Origin: Actinoplanes sp. NBRC 103695
Lineage (GTDB): Bacteria > Actinomycetota > Actinomycetes > Mycobacteriales > Micromonosporaceae
Direction of reading: 5' to 3'
Assembly (NCBI RefSeq): GCF_030269485.1
Contig: NZ_BSTL01000011.1
Coordinates: 279,525-343,524, forward strand
Length of the DNA stretch: 64,000 nt
A program made the translations under genes and the position numbers. Shown piece by piece: positions 1 to 8,569 of this stretch (position 1 is its first letter; each line of letters starts with the position of its first letter). The notes beneath the pieces are model-generated. The model had not been told where the DNA came from, made no database searches, and saw only the letters and a program-made list of their open reading frames with translations.

Positions 1-1521
1 CGACGAGCCACCGGTCTCCCGGATGACGCGGCTGTCCACGATCTGCGACAGGAAGCCGAAGCCGTCGTTCCAGTCGGCGCCCCAGCCGTTGGTCGCGAGG
101 CCGATCTTGTTGGCCTTCACGTACGGCGGGTTGCCGGCGTACTGGGAGAAGTAGTCACCCTGCGGGTACGGCTTCAGCGTGAGCTTGATGCCCACCCGGG
201 CCAGGGACTGCTGCAGCGACTCGGCGACCGCCTTCTCCTTCGGACGCTCGGCCCGGTAGGCGATGTTCGTGGCGAAACCGTTCGGCTGGCCACACGCGGT
301 GAGAGCCGCCTTGGCCTTCTCCACGTCGCCCTTGCCGTCCGGAGACGGGTACAGGTCGAACTTCTGGTAGCCCGGGACCTGCGGCGGCATCAGCGTGCTG
401 GCGAGGATGCCACCGGCGAGCGGGCCGCCGTACGCGGTCTGGTAGCCGGTCTTGTCCGCGGCGTACTCGACGGCCTTGCGGCAGTCGATCTTGTCGAACG
501 GCGCGACCGTGCCGTTGATCGAGGTGTACCAGAGACGCGACAGCGTCGGGTTGTCCGTGTTGGCCTTCAGCGCCGGGTCACCCACGACCCGGCCCAGAGC
601 GGCCGGCTGCACGCCGGTGCCCACGACATCGATGTCCAGGTCGCCCGAGAGCAGCCGGTTGTCGAGGTCGTCCGCGTTGACGTTCAGCGAGACCTCGTAG
701 CGGTCCGGCAGCGCCTTACGGATCGGGTCGGACGCGGCGTCCCAGTTCGGGTTCCGCTTGAGCGAGAAGTCCTTGCCCAGGTTGTTCGTGTCGAACATGT
801 ACGGGCCGGAGGACACCACGTGCTGCTTGTAGTTGGCGCCGGTGTCCTTGGCCTCCGGAACCGGAACCGTCTGCGACAGCGCGGCCAGGTAGTCGAAACC
901 ACCGAACGCCTGCTTCAGGTGGAAGACGACCGTCGTGTCGTCCGGGGTGGTGATCGCCGAGTCGGTGTTCACACCCTTGGACTTGTACGGGCCCTTGTAG
1001 TCCTTCGGCAGGTTCAGGAACTGCTCGAAGTACGCGGGGCCGTTCGGGAACGTCGCCTTGTCGACCGAGCGCAGCACCGCGTACTTGACGTCGGCGGCCT
1101 TGACGACCGTGCCGTCCTCGTACTTGATGCCGGGCTTGATCTTGTAGGTCCAGGTCTTGCCGCCCTCGGACGGCGTGCCCAGGCCCTCGGCGAGGTCCGG
1201 AGTCAGGTCGTTGCTGCCCTTGCCCGGCTCCACCTTGAAGGTGAGCAGGGCCCGGCCGTACAGCCGGAGGAAGTTCCACGAGTAGCCGTAGTAGGTCTCA
1301 CCCGGGTCCAGCGTGTCCCAGTCGCCCGAGTTCGCCAGCTTGATGGTGCCGCCCTTCTTGTCAGAAGGGTTGAACACCTTGGTCATAGCAGCGTTGAACT
1401 CGGCCTTGGCCGAGGTCCCGCCGGAATCGGAATCACTGTCGTCACCGCCGCCGCACGCGCCGGTCAATCCGAGTGCCAGGACGGCCGTCGCGGCCGCCAG
1501 CACCCTGTTTCTGCGGATCAC
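1..1521 (-). CDS. ABC transporter substrate-binding lipoprotein, family 5 (oligopeptide type), 3' end outside window
   Basis: Extracytoplasmic solute-binding protein of the SBP_bac_5 family, which delivers peptides or similar solutes to a DppBC/OppBC-type permease. The GTG start at 1521 follows a good ribosome binding site (AGGGAGG, about 9 bases upstream). The first 23 residues form a lipoprotein signal peptide: Arg residues, an Ala/Leu core, then the lipobox LTGAC with Cys23, followed by a Gly/Asp/Ser linker. The body shows family hallmarks: Thr-Leu-Asp-Pro-Gly near the start of the mature part, a conserved SxGPYM segment and the WGADW motif. At least 507 residues are encoded and the frame is still open at base 1, so the C-terminus is missing here. 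It lies 82 bases downstream of a permease gene on the same strand and probably belongs to the same operon. Confidence 0.9.
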   Translation of the reverse strand, partial: MIRRNRVLAAATAVLALGLTGACGGGDDSDSDSGGTSAKAEFNAAMTKVFNPSDKKGGTIKLANSGDWDTLDPGETYYGYSWNFLRLYGRALLTFKVEPGKGSNDLTPDLAEGLGTPSEGGKTWTYKIKPGIKYEDGTVVKAADVKYAVLRSVDKATFPNGPAYFEQFLNLPKDYKGPYKSKGVNTDSAITTPDDTTVVFHLKQAFGGFDYLAALSQTVPVPEAKDTGANYKQHVVSSGPYMFDTNNLGKDFSLKRNPNWDAASDPIRKALPDRYEVSLNVNADDLDNRLLSGDLDIDVVGTGVQPAALGRVVGDPALKANTDNPTLSRLWYTSINGTVAPFDKIDCRKAVEYAADKTGYQTAYGGPLAGGILASTLMPPQVPGYQKFDLYPSPDGKGDVEKAKAALTACGQPNGFATNIAYRAERPKEKAVAESLQQSLARVGIKLTLKPYPQGDYFSQYAGNPPYVKANKIGLATNGWGADWNDGFGFLSQIVDSRVIRETGGSS

Positions 1522-1603
1522 TTGTAGCAACCTCCCTGAAGGAACGGCCCGGGTCCGGACCGCCTGGCTGGAGAAGAAGTCTTCGCCTCACTGGTGTGGT
1601 GCA

Positions 1604-2602
1604 TCAGCGCTTGCCCTTCGGGTCGAGGGCGTCTCGCAGGCCGTCACCGAAGAGGTTGAAAGCAAGGACCGTGATGAAAATGGCCATGCCCGGGAAGAAC
1701 ATGAAGTGCCAGATCGTGTAGAACCGCGCCGCGTCCGAGAGCATGCCGCCCCAGCTCGCGGTCGGCGGGCGCACACCCACGCCGAGGAACGACAGCGCCG
1801 CCTCGAAAAGGATGTTCGTCGGGATCAGCAGCGTGGCGTAGATCAGGATCGGCGCGATCAGGTTCGGCAGCATCTCCTTGAAGATGATCCGCGGACCGCG
1901 CGCGCCCAGGCTGCGGGCCGCGTCGACGAACTCCCGCTCACGCAGCGACAGCGTCTGCCCGCGCACGATGCGACCGATGTACGGCCAGCTGAAGAAGCCG
2001 ATGATGAAGATCAGCAGGGCGATCCGCAGAGCGTCGCCGGACAGCCCGAACGCCGTGTCCGGAACCACACCGGCCAGCGCGATCGAGAAGACCAGCAGCG
2101 GGAACGCGAGGAAGACATCCATCGCGCGGCTGATGATCGTGTCCACCCAGCCGCCGAAGAAGCCGGCCACCACGCCGAGCGTGGCACCGATGACCACCGA
2201 CAACAGCGTGGCCAGGAAGGCGATCAGCAGCGAGATCCGGGCGCCGTAGACCACCCGGCTGAAGATGTCGCGGCCGTTCTGCGGCTCGACGCCGAACAGG
2301 TGCTCGCCGGAGATGCCGGTGCCGCCGATCGGCGCGAGCGTGTTGGGGTCGATCTTGTCCTGGTGGAAATCGTTCGGCGGCGAGCCGAACGCGCCGGCGA
2401 TCAGCGGAGCGAAGATCGCGACCAGGATCAGGAAGATGACAACGATGCCACCGGCCATGGCGACCTTGTCACGCTTGAGGCGGTTCCAGGCGATCCGACC
2501 GAGCGAACGGCCCTCGATCTGCTTGGTCACGACCGCTCCGCCTGGCGCGGGATCCGGCGCCAGCGGGACCTGGTCCGAGACCGTGCCGGGTCCAACGACC
2601 AT
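1604..2602 (-). CDS. ABC transporter permease, DppC/OppC type
   Basis: Inner-membrane permease subunit of a peptide-type ABC importer. From the ATG at 2602 it encodes 332 residues with an N-terminal cytoplasmic part, a first membrane helix starting near MAGGIVVIFLIL, a periplasmic loop, and five further helices. The EAA loop that contacts the ATPase is visible as EFVDAARSLGARGPRIIFKE. The frame stays open to 2743, but that extension is Arg/Pro-rich and unlike the family; 2602 has a GGGGAGAGGA stretch upstream and gives a normal length. The next gene downstream is the substrate-binding protein, so this is the promoter-side gene seen of a leftward transport operon. The companion DppB permease and ATPases are not in the window and would be expected beyond base 1. 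Confidence 0.88.
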   Translation of the reverse strand: MVVGPGTVSDQVPLAPDPAPGGAVVTKQIEGRSLGRIAWNRLKRDKVAMAGGIVVIFLILVAIFAPLIAGAFGSPPNDFHQDKIDPNTLAPIGGTGISGEHLFGVEPQNGRDIFSRVVYGARISLLIAFLATLLSVVIGATLGVVAGFFGGWVDTIISRAMDVFLAFPLLVFSIALAGVVPDTAFGLSGDALRIALLIFIIGFFSWPYIGRIVRGQTLSLREREFVDAARSLGARGPRIIFKEMLPNLIAPILIYATLLIPTNILFEAALSFLGVGVRPPTASWGGMLSDAARFYTIWHFMFFPGMAIFITVLAFNLFGDGLRDALDPKGKR

Positions 2603-2972
2603 GAAGCGTCCGGTCCTCTCCCCGGCCACCGGCCACGGCGCCGCCGCCGTCGCGGTGCGCACACCGCGAGATCGACCGGCCCCGCAGCGCGGGCAACCGA
2701 TCGGTTGTTCGCGTACGTGGGGTGGTGCGGACCGCCTCGGCAATGATGGTCGCCGATGCGGACACGAACCAGCGGACGGGTTACGCCGCCGCCGTGAGAG
2801 GAACGCTCACGTAATCCCGCCCAGCGGTCAATAGGCTTTGAGGCCCTTTACCGTTTCCTGGCCGCGCCGTGATGGCAGCGTGACAAATCCGTCCGCGCAC
2901 ACACGGTAACGCACCGTTGTTCCCACCAGTTGTTGTTTCCACTCAATATCACCAGTGTGCCCACCAGGTCAC
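2603..2972. other. Intergenic region between ABC permease gene and recR
   Basis: About 370 bases with no convincing gene. Both flanking genes read leftward, so this must hold the end of the recR unit and the promoter of the transporter operon. No strong terminator hairpin and no clear -35/-10 pair was found by eye. Confidence 0.5.
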
Positions 2973-3566
2973 TTACACCGCACGACGCCCCTCGAAGGCA
3001 CGGCCCAGGGTGATCTCGTCGGCATACTCCAAGTCACCGCCGACCGGAAGGCCACTTGCCAACCGGGTCACGGCGATACCCATCGGCTTCACCATCAACG
3101 CCAAGTAGGTAGCCGTAGCCTCACCCTCGGTATTCGGGTCAGTGGCGAGGATCAACTCCTTCACCTCGCCCGTCCCCAGCCGCTGCATCAACTCACGGAT
3201 CCGCAGATTGTCCGGACCGATGCCCTCGAGCGGATTGATGGCGCCACCCAGCACGTGATAGCGGCCACGGAACTCACCGGTCCGTTCGATCGCCACCACA
3301 TCCTTCGGCTCCTCGACCACACACAACACCTCGTTGCCGCGGCGCGGATCACGGCACACCCGGCACTGCTCCGACTCGGCCACGTTGAAGCAGGTCGTGC
3401 AGAAACGCACCAGCTCCTTCACCTTGCGCAGCGAGTCGGCCAGCCGGTTCACGTCGGCCGGATCGGTGGACAGGACATGGAAGGCGATCCGCTGGGCCGA
3501 CTTCGGGCCCACGCCCGGCAACCGGCCCAGCTCGTCGATCAGGTCCTGAATGGCGCCCTCGTACAC
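2973..3566 (-). CDS. recR: Recombination mediator protein RecR
   Basis: RecR works with RecO/RecF to load RecA at single-strand gaps in recombinational repair. The 197-residue product has the normal length. It shows the N-terminal helix-hairpin-helix (LGRLPGVGPKSAQRIAFH, about residues 13-30), the four-cysteine zinc motif CTTCFN...CRVC (about 56-72), and the Toprim domain with CVVEEPKDVVAIE and the conserved HVLGG and LATDPNTEGEATA segments. It starts 4 bases after the ybaB stop, so the two are translated as one operon downstream of dnaX, the usual bacterial dnaX-ybaB-recR arrangement. Confidence 0.97.
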   Translation of the reverse strand: MYEGAIQDLIDELGRLPGVGPKSAQRIAFHVLSTDPADVNRLADSLRKVKELVRFCTTCFNVAESEQCRVCRDPRRGNEVLCVVEEPKDVVAIERTGEFRGRYHVLGGAINPLEGIGPDNLRIRELMQRLGTGEVKELILATDPNTEGEATATYLALMVKPMGIAVTRLASGLPVGGDLEYADEITLGRAFEGRRAV

Positions 3567-3570
3567 GGGG

Positions 3571-3894
3571 TCAGAACCCCGGCAGGGTCAGACCGCCAGT
3601 GGCCGGACCCATCTTCTGCTCGGTGAGCTGCCGCTGCGCCTCGGCCGCGTTGTGGATCGCCGCGAGCACCAGGTCCTCCAGCGTCTCCACGTCATCCGCG
3701 TCGACCGCCTTGGGGTCGATCTTCACCGACTTGAACTCACCCAGACCCGTCACGACCACGGACACCAGCCCGCCGCCGGCCGTACCGGTCAGCTCATCGG
3801 CAGCGAGCTCGGCCTGCGCCTTCTGCATCTGCTCCTGCATCTTCTGCGCCTGCTTCATGATCTGCTGCATGTTCGGCTGTCCACCGGGGCGCAT
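3571..3894 (-). CDS. YbaB/EbfC family nucleoid-associated protein
   Basis: Small DNA-binding protein that coats DNA as a dimer, conserved between dnaX and recR in bacteria. The 107-residue product begins MRPGGQPNMQQIMKQAQKMQ, a Met/Gln-rich helix typical of the family, continues with an amphipathic helix, and then the beta-strand core VSVVVTGLGEFKSVKIDPKAV. The C-terminal segment LEDLVLAAIHNAAEAQRQ is also characteristic. recR follows after 4 bases. The gene is separated from dnaX by about 270 bases filled largely by 32-bp repeats, so the operon is looser on its 5' side than usual. Confidence 0.95.
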   Translation of the reverse strand: MRPGGQPNMQQIMKQAQKMQEQMQKAQAELAADELTGTAGGGLVSVVVTGLGEFKSVKIDPKAVDADDVETLEDLVLAAIHNAAEAQRQLTEQKMGPATGGLTLPGF

Positions 3895-4035
3895 CGCACC
3901 GCTCCTACTCAGTCGGGCTCATCGGCTCGGATGCCGAAAGTCCCGTTCAGCGTAGTAGTCCCCCCAGCACCACCGGCCACACGCCACCGTCGGCCCTGAT
4001 CGGCTCAGCTCCGAGTTCGCGCCGCTCTTCTCCGG

Positions 4036-4194
4036 CTCAGCCCTGGGTTTCGCCGGCCCTGCCCAGCTCAGCCCCCGGGTCTCGCCGGCCCTCCCCGGCT
4101 CAGCCCCCGGGTCTCGCCGGCCCTCCCCGGCTCAGCCCCCGGGTCTCGCCGGCCCTCCCCGGCTCAGCCCTGGGTTTCGCCGATCTTCTCCGCG
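4036..4194. repeat. 32-bp tandem repeats at and beyond the 3' end of dnaX
   Basis: Five copies of a GC-rich unit begin at 4036, 4067, 4099, 4131 and 4163 (spacing 31, 32, 32, 32). Each starts CTCAGCCC and contains GGGT(C/T)TCGCCGG. The last copy contains the dnaX stop codon and its final Gly-Glu-Thr-Gln-Gly codons, so the array looks like repeated duplication of the gene's own 3' end into the spacer before ybaB. Confidence 0.9.
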
Positions 4195-7100
4195 CCGAAG
4201 GCCTCTCGTAGCAGGTCCATCGCCTGCTGCTCGCTGTTCTGGCGTGCGCTCTTCTCATCGATGACGTCGTCGAGCGGCTCGTCGCCGGGGTCGAAGCCGT
4301 CGAAGGACTTGGGCGGGCCCTCGAACTCGGGGTCGTAAGGGGCTTCCTCGGCGGGGGCGTTGTCCTCGGCTCCCGGGGCCGGTTTGGACGCGGCGCCGGG
4401 CTTCGCGGCCGACGACTGGCGGTTGGCGATCGCCGCGGCGGCGGCACGGGCCGCTGCCAGGCCTCGGCCTGCTGGTCGGCCGGCATCGGCGGTAGGCCGC
4501 TGGGCCGCGGCGGCAGAGGCCCGCTCGGAGGCAGCGCGCTCGGAGGCAGCCCGCTCGGACGCAGCCCGCTCGGACGCGGCACGCTCAGCGGGAGGGCGTT
4601 CAGCGGGAGCGCGTTCGGCTGGGGCGACCTGGGCCTGCCCGGGTGCGGCAATCGGCTCGGGTACAGCGGCGGGAGCACGCCCGGGTACGGCGGCGCTCCC
4701 GGCCGGAGCGGCGCTCCCGGCCGGAGCGGCACTCCCGGCCGGAGCGGCACTCCCGGGCGGAGCGGCACTCCCGGACGCGGCGGCACTCCCGGGCGGGGCG
4801 GCTGGGCCCGTATTCGGGTGGGACACCGATGCATCCCTAGGGGTGCCGGCGGCCGAGACCGATGCGTGGGTGGACTGTGCGGGGGCAGGGTTTCCGGGGC
4901 GGGCGGGCTCCGGCCAGGCGCTGTCGTCTGCCGATGGCGGCTGCTCAGGGGCGGTCGCTGCGGGCGGTCCCCCTAGACGCGCGGTCTCCGGCCAGCCGTC
5001 ATCGGACGCGGGCGCCGATGGACTTACGCCGGCGGTCGCGGGTGTAGCCGGCCGGGCGGTTTCGGGCCAGCCGTCATCGGTGGCGGCCGGATGCGTCAGC
5101 TGACTTGGGTCGGCGGCCGGGCGGCCCTCTGCCGGCTGGCTGGGGACAGCGGCCTGGTGCGGCAGGCGGTCGTTCTCTGTGGCGGGTTGGGGGGCTGGGT
5201 GGGCCGGCTCTGGCCAGTCGTCGCTGTCGTCGGGGGTCGAACGGGCCGTGCGCTGCGGGGCCGACTCGCGCTGGCGGGTCGGCTGGGAGGACGGCTCACG
5301 TGAGGCGGGGCTGTTCTGGGCCGAGCCGTTGCGGGCAGGGCCGCCTTGCTGAGAGGCGGCCGGCGCGGGGCCTCGCTGGGAGCCGCCTGCTGGCGCGGGA
5401 GTCTCGCCGGACACCTCGCAGCGGATCTGCCAGCGGCCGCCGAGCGCCTCGTACAGGGCGTCGACCAGGAGTTGGGGCTGGTCGGCGACCATCTTCGCGT
5501 GCGCCGGGAAGCGGAACGTCAGCACGACCGTCTGCCCGTCCAGGTCGCGGACGGTGGCGCCGTTGGCCAAGGCGGCGAGCTTCTTGCTCTGGCGGCCCAC
5601 CACGCCGATGATCTCGGGCCAGACCTCACGGACCGCGGCGGCCGTCAACTGACCTGGGGCTCCCGAGGAGACCGGTTCGACGCCGTCGTCGGGAGCGTCG
5701 GGGAGGATCGCGCCGGGGTCGGGCCGGTGCGCGGGCTGCGCGGGCGCGGCCTGCGGCTGGTCGGGGCGGTGCGCGGGCTGACCGCCACCCGAGGTGGGCG
5801 CGGCCTGCGGCGGGACTGAGCGGGAGGCTGGCGCGGCCGAGTGGGTCGTGGGCGCGGCCGAGTGGGTCGTGGGCGTGGCCGAGTGGGTCGTGGGCGTGGC
5901 CGAGCGGGTTGCGGGCGCGGCCGGGCGGGAGGTGGGTGCCGGCTCCTCGTCCCACGGCGGCGGCTCGTCGGGCCATTCGTCGTCGTCATAGGCGCTGGTG
6001 GAGCTCGGCTGGCCTGCTGCGGGGCCGCCCGACACCGGGGCGGCGCCGGAAGCGGGCCGAGAGGCGGCAGGCGCCGAAGAGGTCGCGGAAGGCGGTGCGC
6101 CTGAACCAGCAGGCGGCGCGGACGATGCTGCGGCCTGCGGGGCAGGACCCGGCTGCGGCGCGGTGGGTCCGGGCGGCGGCTCGGCCGAAGGCGCGGACTG
6201 TGAAGCGGGCACCTCGGCCGAAGGCGCGGGCTGGGAGGCGAGTGGCGCGGCCGAAGGTGCGGACCGCTGCGGGGACGTCGGTGCGGGGCCGGGCTGTGAC
6301 GCGTCAGGTGCCGACTGGGGGGTCGCTACGGAAGGCGGAGACGACGGCGGGGCTGAGACGGGGGCGGGCGGAGGCGTGGGCGGGGCGGCGTCGGCAGGGG
6401 CGGCGGGGCGCTGGCCTGGGGACAAGCCGCCTGCGGGGGCTCGGCGGCTGGCGGCGGCCGCGGCTGCTCGGGCGGCGGAGATGCCTGCCCGGCCGCCAGG
6501 GTCGGTGGGAGGCGAGGCGGTGGCCTGGGCGCCGCCGGTTACCGAGGCGGTCGGTCGGCCACCATCGACACTGGCGTCGGGTAGCGACGAAGTCGCGGTG
6601 TTCGGGCGTACTTCAGAAAAATCGCTCAGCGTCAGGCGCCGCTCCATGCGTTCCAGACGCTGGAGCAGCGCGCCGTGGGAATCGTCGGCGCCGGGGAGCA
6701 GCATGCGGGCGGTGATCAGCTCCAGCAGCAGCCGGGGGGCGGTCGTGCCGCGCATCTCGACCAGGCCGTTGTGCACGATGTCGGCGCTGCGGGAGAGCTG
6801 CGCGGGGCCCAGCCGGGTGGCCTGCGCGCCCATCGCCTCGAGCTGGTCGGCCGGGCCGTCGATGAGGCCCTTGGCGACCGCGTCGGGGACCTGCTGGAGG
6901 ACGATCAGGTCGCGGAAGCGTTCGAGCAGGTCGGAGGCGAAGCGACGCGGGTCGTGGCCGGCCTCGGCGACGCGGTCGATCGTGGAGTAGGCCGCCGCGC
7001 CGTCACCGGCCGCCAGGGCGTCGCACATCTCGTCGATCAGCGCGACGTCGGTCACACCGAGCAGGGCGACCGCGCGCGGGTAGCTCACGCCGTCGGGACC

Positions 7101-7787
7101 GGCGCCGGCGATCAGCTGGTCGAGCACGGACAGCGAGTCTCGTGCGCTGCCGCCGCCGGCCCGGACGACCAGGGGGAAGACCGCCGGGTCGACGGTCACG
7201 CCCTCGGCCTCGGTGAGCTGCTGGAGGTACGGCCGGAGCACGGCCGGCGGGATCAGCCGGAACGGGTAGTGATGGGTCCGCGACCGGATCGTGCCGAGGA
7301 CCTTTTCCGGCTCGGTCGTCGCGAAGATGAACTTGACGTACTCCGGGGGCTCCTCGACCAGCTTGAGCAGCGCGTTGAAGCCCGCCGACGAGACCATGTG
7401 CGCCTCGTCGATGACATAGATCTTGTAGCGGCTGCTGGCCGGGGCGAAGAACGCCTTCTCCCGTAGGTCACGCGCGTCGTCGACACCGCCGTGGCTGGCC
7501 GCGTCGATCTCGATGACGTCGATCGACCCGGTGCCGTCGTTCATCAGCGACTTGCAGGAGGCGCACACCCCGCACGGCTCCGGGGTAGGACCCTGCTCAC
7601 AGTTCAGTGATCGCGCCAGGATGCGCGCGCTGGAGGTCTTGCCACAGCCACGAGGCCCGGAGAAGAGGTACGCATGATGCAGCCGCCCGCTGCGCAACGC
7701 CTGCGACAGCGGCTCGGTGACATGCTCCTGCCCGATGACCTCGGCGAAGGTCCGCGGACGGTACTTGCGGTAGAGCGCGAGTGCCAC
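4164..7787 (-). CDS. dnaX: DNA polymerase III subunits gamma/tau with a very long low-complexity tail
   Basis: Clamp-loader ATPase of the replicative polymerase. The GTG at 7787 has a strong AGGAAGGGG site and gives the standard start VALALYRKYRP; the frame extends to 7895 but that would run into the SRP RNA gene. Visible motifs: Walker A GPRGCGKTSS (about residues 44-53), zinc-binding cysteines in CEQGPTPEPCGVCASC, Walker B YVIDEAHMVS, and the sensor 1 segment FIFATTEP. After about residue 400 the sequence becomes Pro/Ala/Ser-rich. A folded domain reappears at about 711-790 (VREVWPEIIGVV through GGRWQIRCEV), matching the tau C-terminal region, and then a second low-complexity tail carries tandem peptide repeats. 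Total 1,207 residues, nearly double E. coli tau. The C-terminal helix MDLLREAFGAEKIGE is kept. Confidence 0.95.
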   Translation of the reverse strand: MALALYRKYRPRTFAEVIGQEHVTEPLSQALRSGRLHHAYLFSGPRGCGKTSSARILARSLNCEQGPTPEPCGVCASCKSLMNDGTGSIDVIEIDAASHGGVDDARDLREKAFFAPASSRYKIYVIDEAHMVSSAGFNALLKLVEEPPEYVKFIFATTEPEKVLGTIRSRTHHYPFRLIPPAVLRPYLQQLTEAEGVTVDPAVFPLVVRAGGGSARDSLSVLDQLIAGAGPDGVSYPRAVALLGVTDVALIDEMCDALAAGDGAAAYSTIDRVAEAGHDPRRFASDLLERFRDLIVLQQVPDAVAKGLIDGPADQLEAMGAQATRLGPAQLSRSADIVHNGLVEMRGTTAPRLLLELITARMLLPGADDSHGALLQRLERMERRLTLSDFSEVRPNTATSSLPDASVDGGRPTASVTGGAQATASPPTDPGGRAGISAARAAAAAASRRAPAGGLSPGQRPAAPADAAPPTPPPAPVSAPPSSPPSVATPQSAPDASQPGPAPTSPQRSAPSAAPLASQPAPSAEVPASQSAPSAEPPPGPTAPQPGPAPQAAASSAPPAGSGAPPSATSSAPAASRPASGAAPVSGGPAAGQPSSTSAYDDDEWPDEPPPWDEEPAPTSRPAAPATRSATPTTHSATPTTHSAAPTTHSAAPASRSVPPQAAPTSGGGQPAHRPDQPQAAPAQPAHRPDPGAILPDAPDDGVEPVSSGAPGQLTAAAVREVWPEIIGVVGRQSKKLAALANGATVRDLDGQTVVLTFRFPAHAKMVADQPQLLVDALYEALGGRWQIRCEVSGETPAPAGGSQRGPAPAASQQGGPARNGSAQNSPASREPSSQPTRQRESAPQRTARSTPDDSDDWPEPAHPAPQPATENDRLPHQAAVPSQPAEGRPAADPSQLTHPAATDDGWPETARPATPATAGVSPSAPASDDGWPETARLGGPPAATAPEQPPSADDSAWPEPARPGNPAPAQSTHASVSAAGTPRDASVSHPNTGPAAPPGSAAASGSAAPPGSAAPAGSAAPAGSAAPAGSAAVPGRAPAAVPEPIAAPGQAQVAPAERAPAERPPAERAASERAASERAASERAASERASAAAAQRPTADAGRPAGRGLAAARAAAAAIANRQSSAAKPGAASKPAPGAEDNAPAEEAPYDPEFEGPPKSFDGFDPGDEPLDDVIDEKSARQNSEQQAMDLLREAFGAEKIGETQG
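4516..4586. repeat. dnaX: 15-bp tandem repeats in the dnaX tail
   Basis: Units of 15 bases encode about four consecutive Ala-Ala-Ser-Glu-Arg blocks in the C-terminal tail of DnaX, with related Ala-Pro-Ala-Glu-Arg blocks next to them. The period is a multiple of three, so copy-number changes keep the frame. Confidence 0.85.
4690..4802. repeat. dnaX: 18-bp tandem repeats in the dnaX tail
   Basis: About six units of 18 bases encode Pro-(Ala/Gly)-Gly-Ser-Ala-Ala blocks in the DnaX tail. The most conserved stretch is GGAGCGGC(A/G)CTCCCGG. They are separate from the 15-bp and 21-bp arrays of the same gene. Confidence 0.85.
5836..5925. repeat. dnaX: 21-bp tandem repeats in the dnaX linker
   Basis: Four to five units of 21 bases (GCGGCCGAGTGGGTCGTGGG core) encode Pro-Thr-Thr-His-Ser-Ala-(Ala/Thr) blocks in the linker between the ATPase part and the tau C-terminal domain. 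Confidence 0.85.
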
Positions 7788-7878
7788 GCCTGCCCCTTCC
7801 TCGACGACCGCGCCATTGTCCGCCGAGGGTGTGACAGAAACAAACGTACCGGAGGCGCGCCGAGGGCCCCGGACACGA

Positions 7879-7972
7879 AAGGACCCCCCGTGCACCCGCC
7901 AGAGCTCGCTTATCCTTGCTGCCTTCCGGCCCTGGGGAGGTTCACAAGATGACGCCGCACGAGGGGCTGAGA
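7879..7972 (-). ncRNA. ffs: Signal recognition particle RNA (small bacterial type)
   Basis: On the minus strand the region contains the invariant SRP core CCAGGGCCGGAAGGCAGCAA, which forms the GGAA-tetraloop domain bound by Ffh, flanked by GTGAACCTCCC on the 5' side and AAGCGAGCTCTGG on the 3' side. The ends CCCCTCGTGC and GCACGGGGGG can pair to close the stem, which sets the approximate limits. It lies between dnaX and tRNA-Ser, the usual actinobacterial position. Exact ends are estimates. Confidence 0.93.
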
Positions 7973-8051
7973 CCTAGCGTACCCAACCCCTGCGCACGCC
8001 CGTACGGCCCTCCCACGAAACCGGCGTGCGGGGGTCTGTATTCTGGCGAAC

Positions 8052-8139
8052 GGAGGATTCGCCTAGTGGCCTAGGGCGCACGCTTGGAAAGCGTGTTGGG
8101 GGAAACCCCTCACGAGTTCGAATCTCGTATCCTCCGCCA
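8052..8139 (+). tRNA. tRNA-Ser(GGA)
   Basis: Acceptor GGAGGAT (8052-8058) pairs with ATCCTCC; the anticodon stem CACGC/GCGTG encloses loop TTGGAAA with anticodon GGA at 8086-8088. A long variable arm (TGGGGGAAACCCCTCA) marks a class II tRNA, followed by a GTTCGAATC T-loop. The 3' CCA (8137-8139) is encoded. It reads UCC and UCU codons. Confidence 0.97.
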
Positions 8140-8160
8140 GCTTGAGCAGGCAAGACGCCA

Positions 8161-8186
8161 GGGCCGACCCCTCCGGGGATCGGCCC
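8161..8186 (+). terminator. Probable terminator after tRNA-Ser(GGA)
   Basis: GGGCCGACCCC and GGGGATCGGCCC form a stem with one mismatch around a very short loop, 21 bases past the tRNA end, followed by TTCC. There is no U-tract, which is common for actinobacterial terminators. Confidence 0.6.
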
Positions 8187-8569
8187 TTCCGCGTTGGTCC
8201 GTCTTGACCGTGCCCCCGCGACACGGTTTCCACTCGTGAACGAAACCTGCCGATTCGAATCCGAGGGAACACCGATGGACGCACCTCATTGCGACGGCCC
8301 GCGAGACACGACGACCCGCTCGGGTCCGCCGGCCCCACGTCTTCGCGGCGTTCGGCGCACACCTGCGCATGAGTTGGTGGAGAGCGCTGGTGGTTGTCGT
8401 CGTGCCACCCGGCAGACCGAAGCGGCACGAAGCGCGGCCGGCCATGCCCTTCAAGCGCTCTGAAGTCGCGCTCAACTCGACGTACTACGCCGGGCACATC
8501 AGATCAGCGCGGCGGAAAGGCCGGACCCGCGCTGCGGAGCCGGGCTTCAGTCGCTCTACGCTGGCTCGC
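8187..8569. other. Region with no supportable gene
   Basis: About 380 bases downstream of the tRNA terminator. Open frames exist on both strands but none has a ribosome binding site, a recognisable domain or a clear codon bias advantage over the others. It may hold the promoter of the small gene starting at 8570. Confidence 0.5.

Noticed and set aside
4036..4194. CRISPR array at the dnaX end
   Set aside because: Units are contiguous without spacers and derive from the gene end; no cas genes.
8052..8139. tRNA-Ser as an integration site
   Set aside because: No integrase, no duplicated tRNA 3' end and no island of foreign composition beside it; the same holds for the tRNA at 24938.
8063..8497. 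Minus-strand open frame across tRNA-Ser(GGA)
   Set aside because: It reads through a tRNA and its terminator, and has no ribosome binding site or domain.
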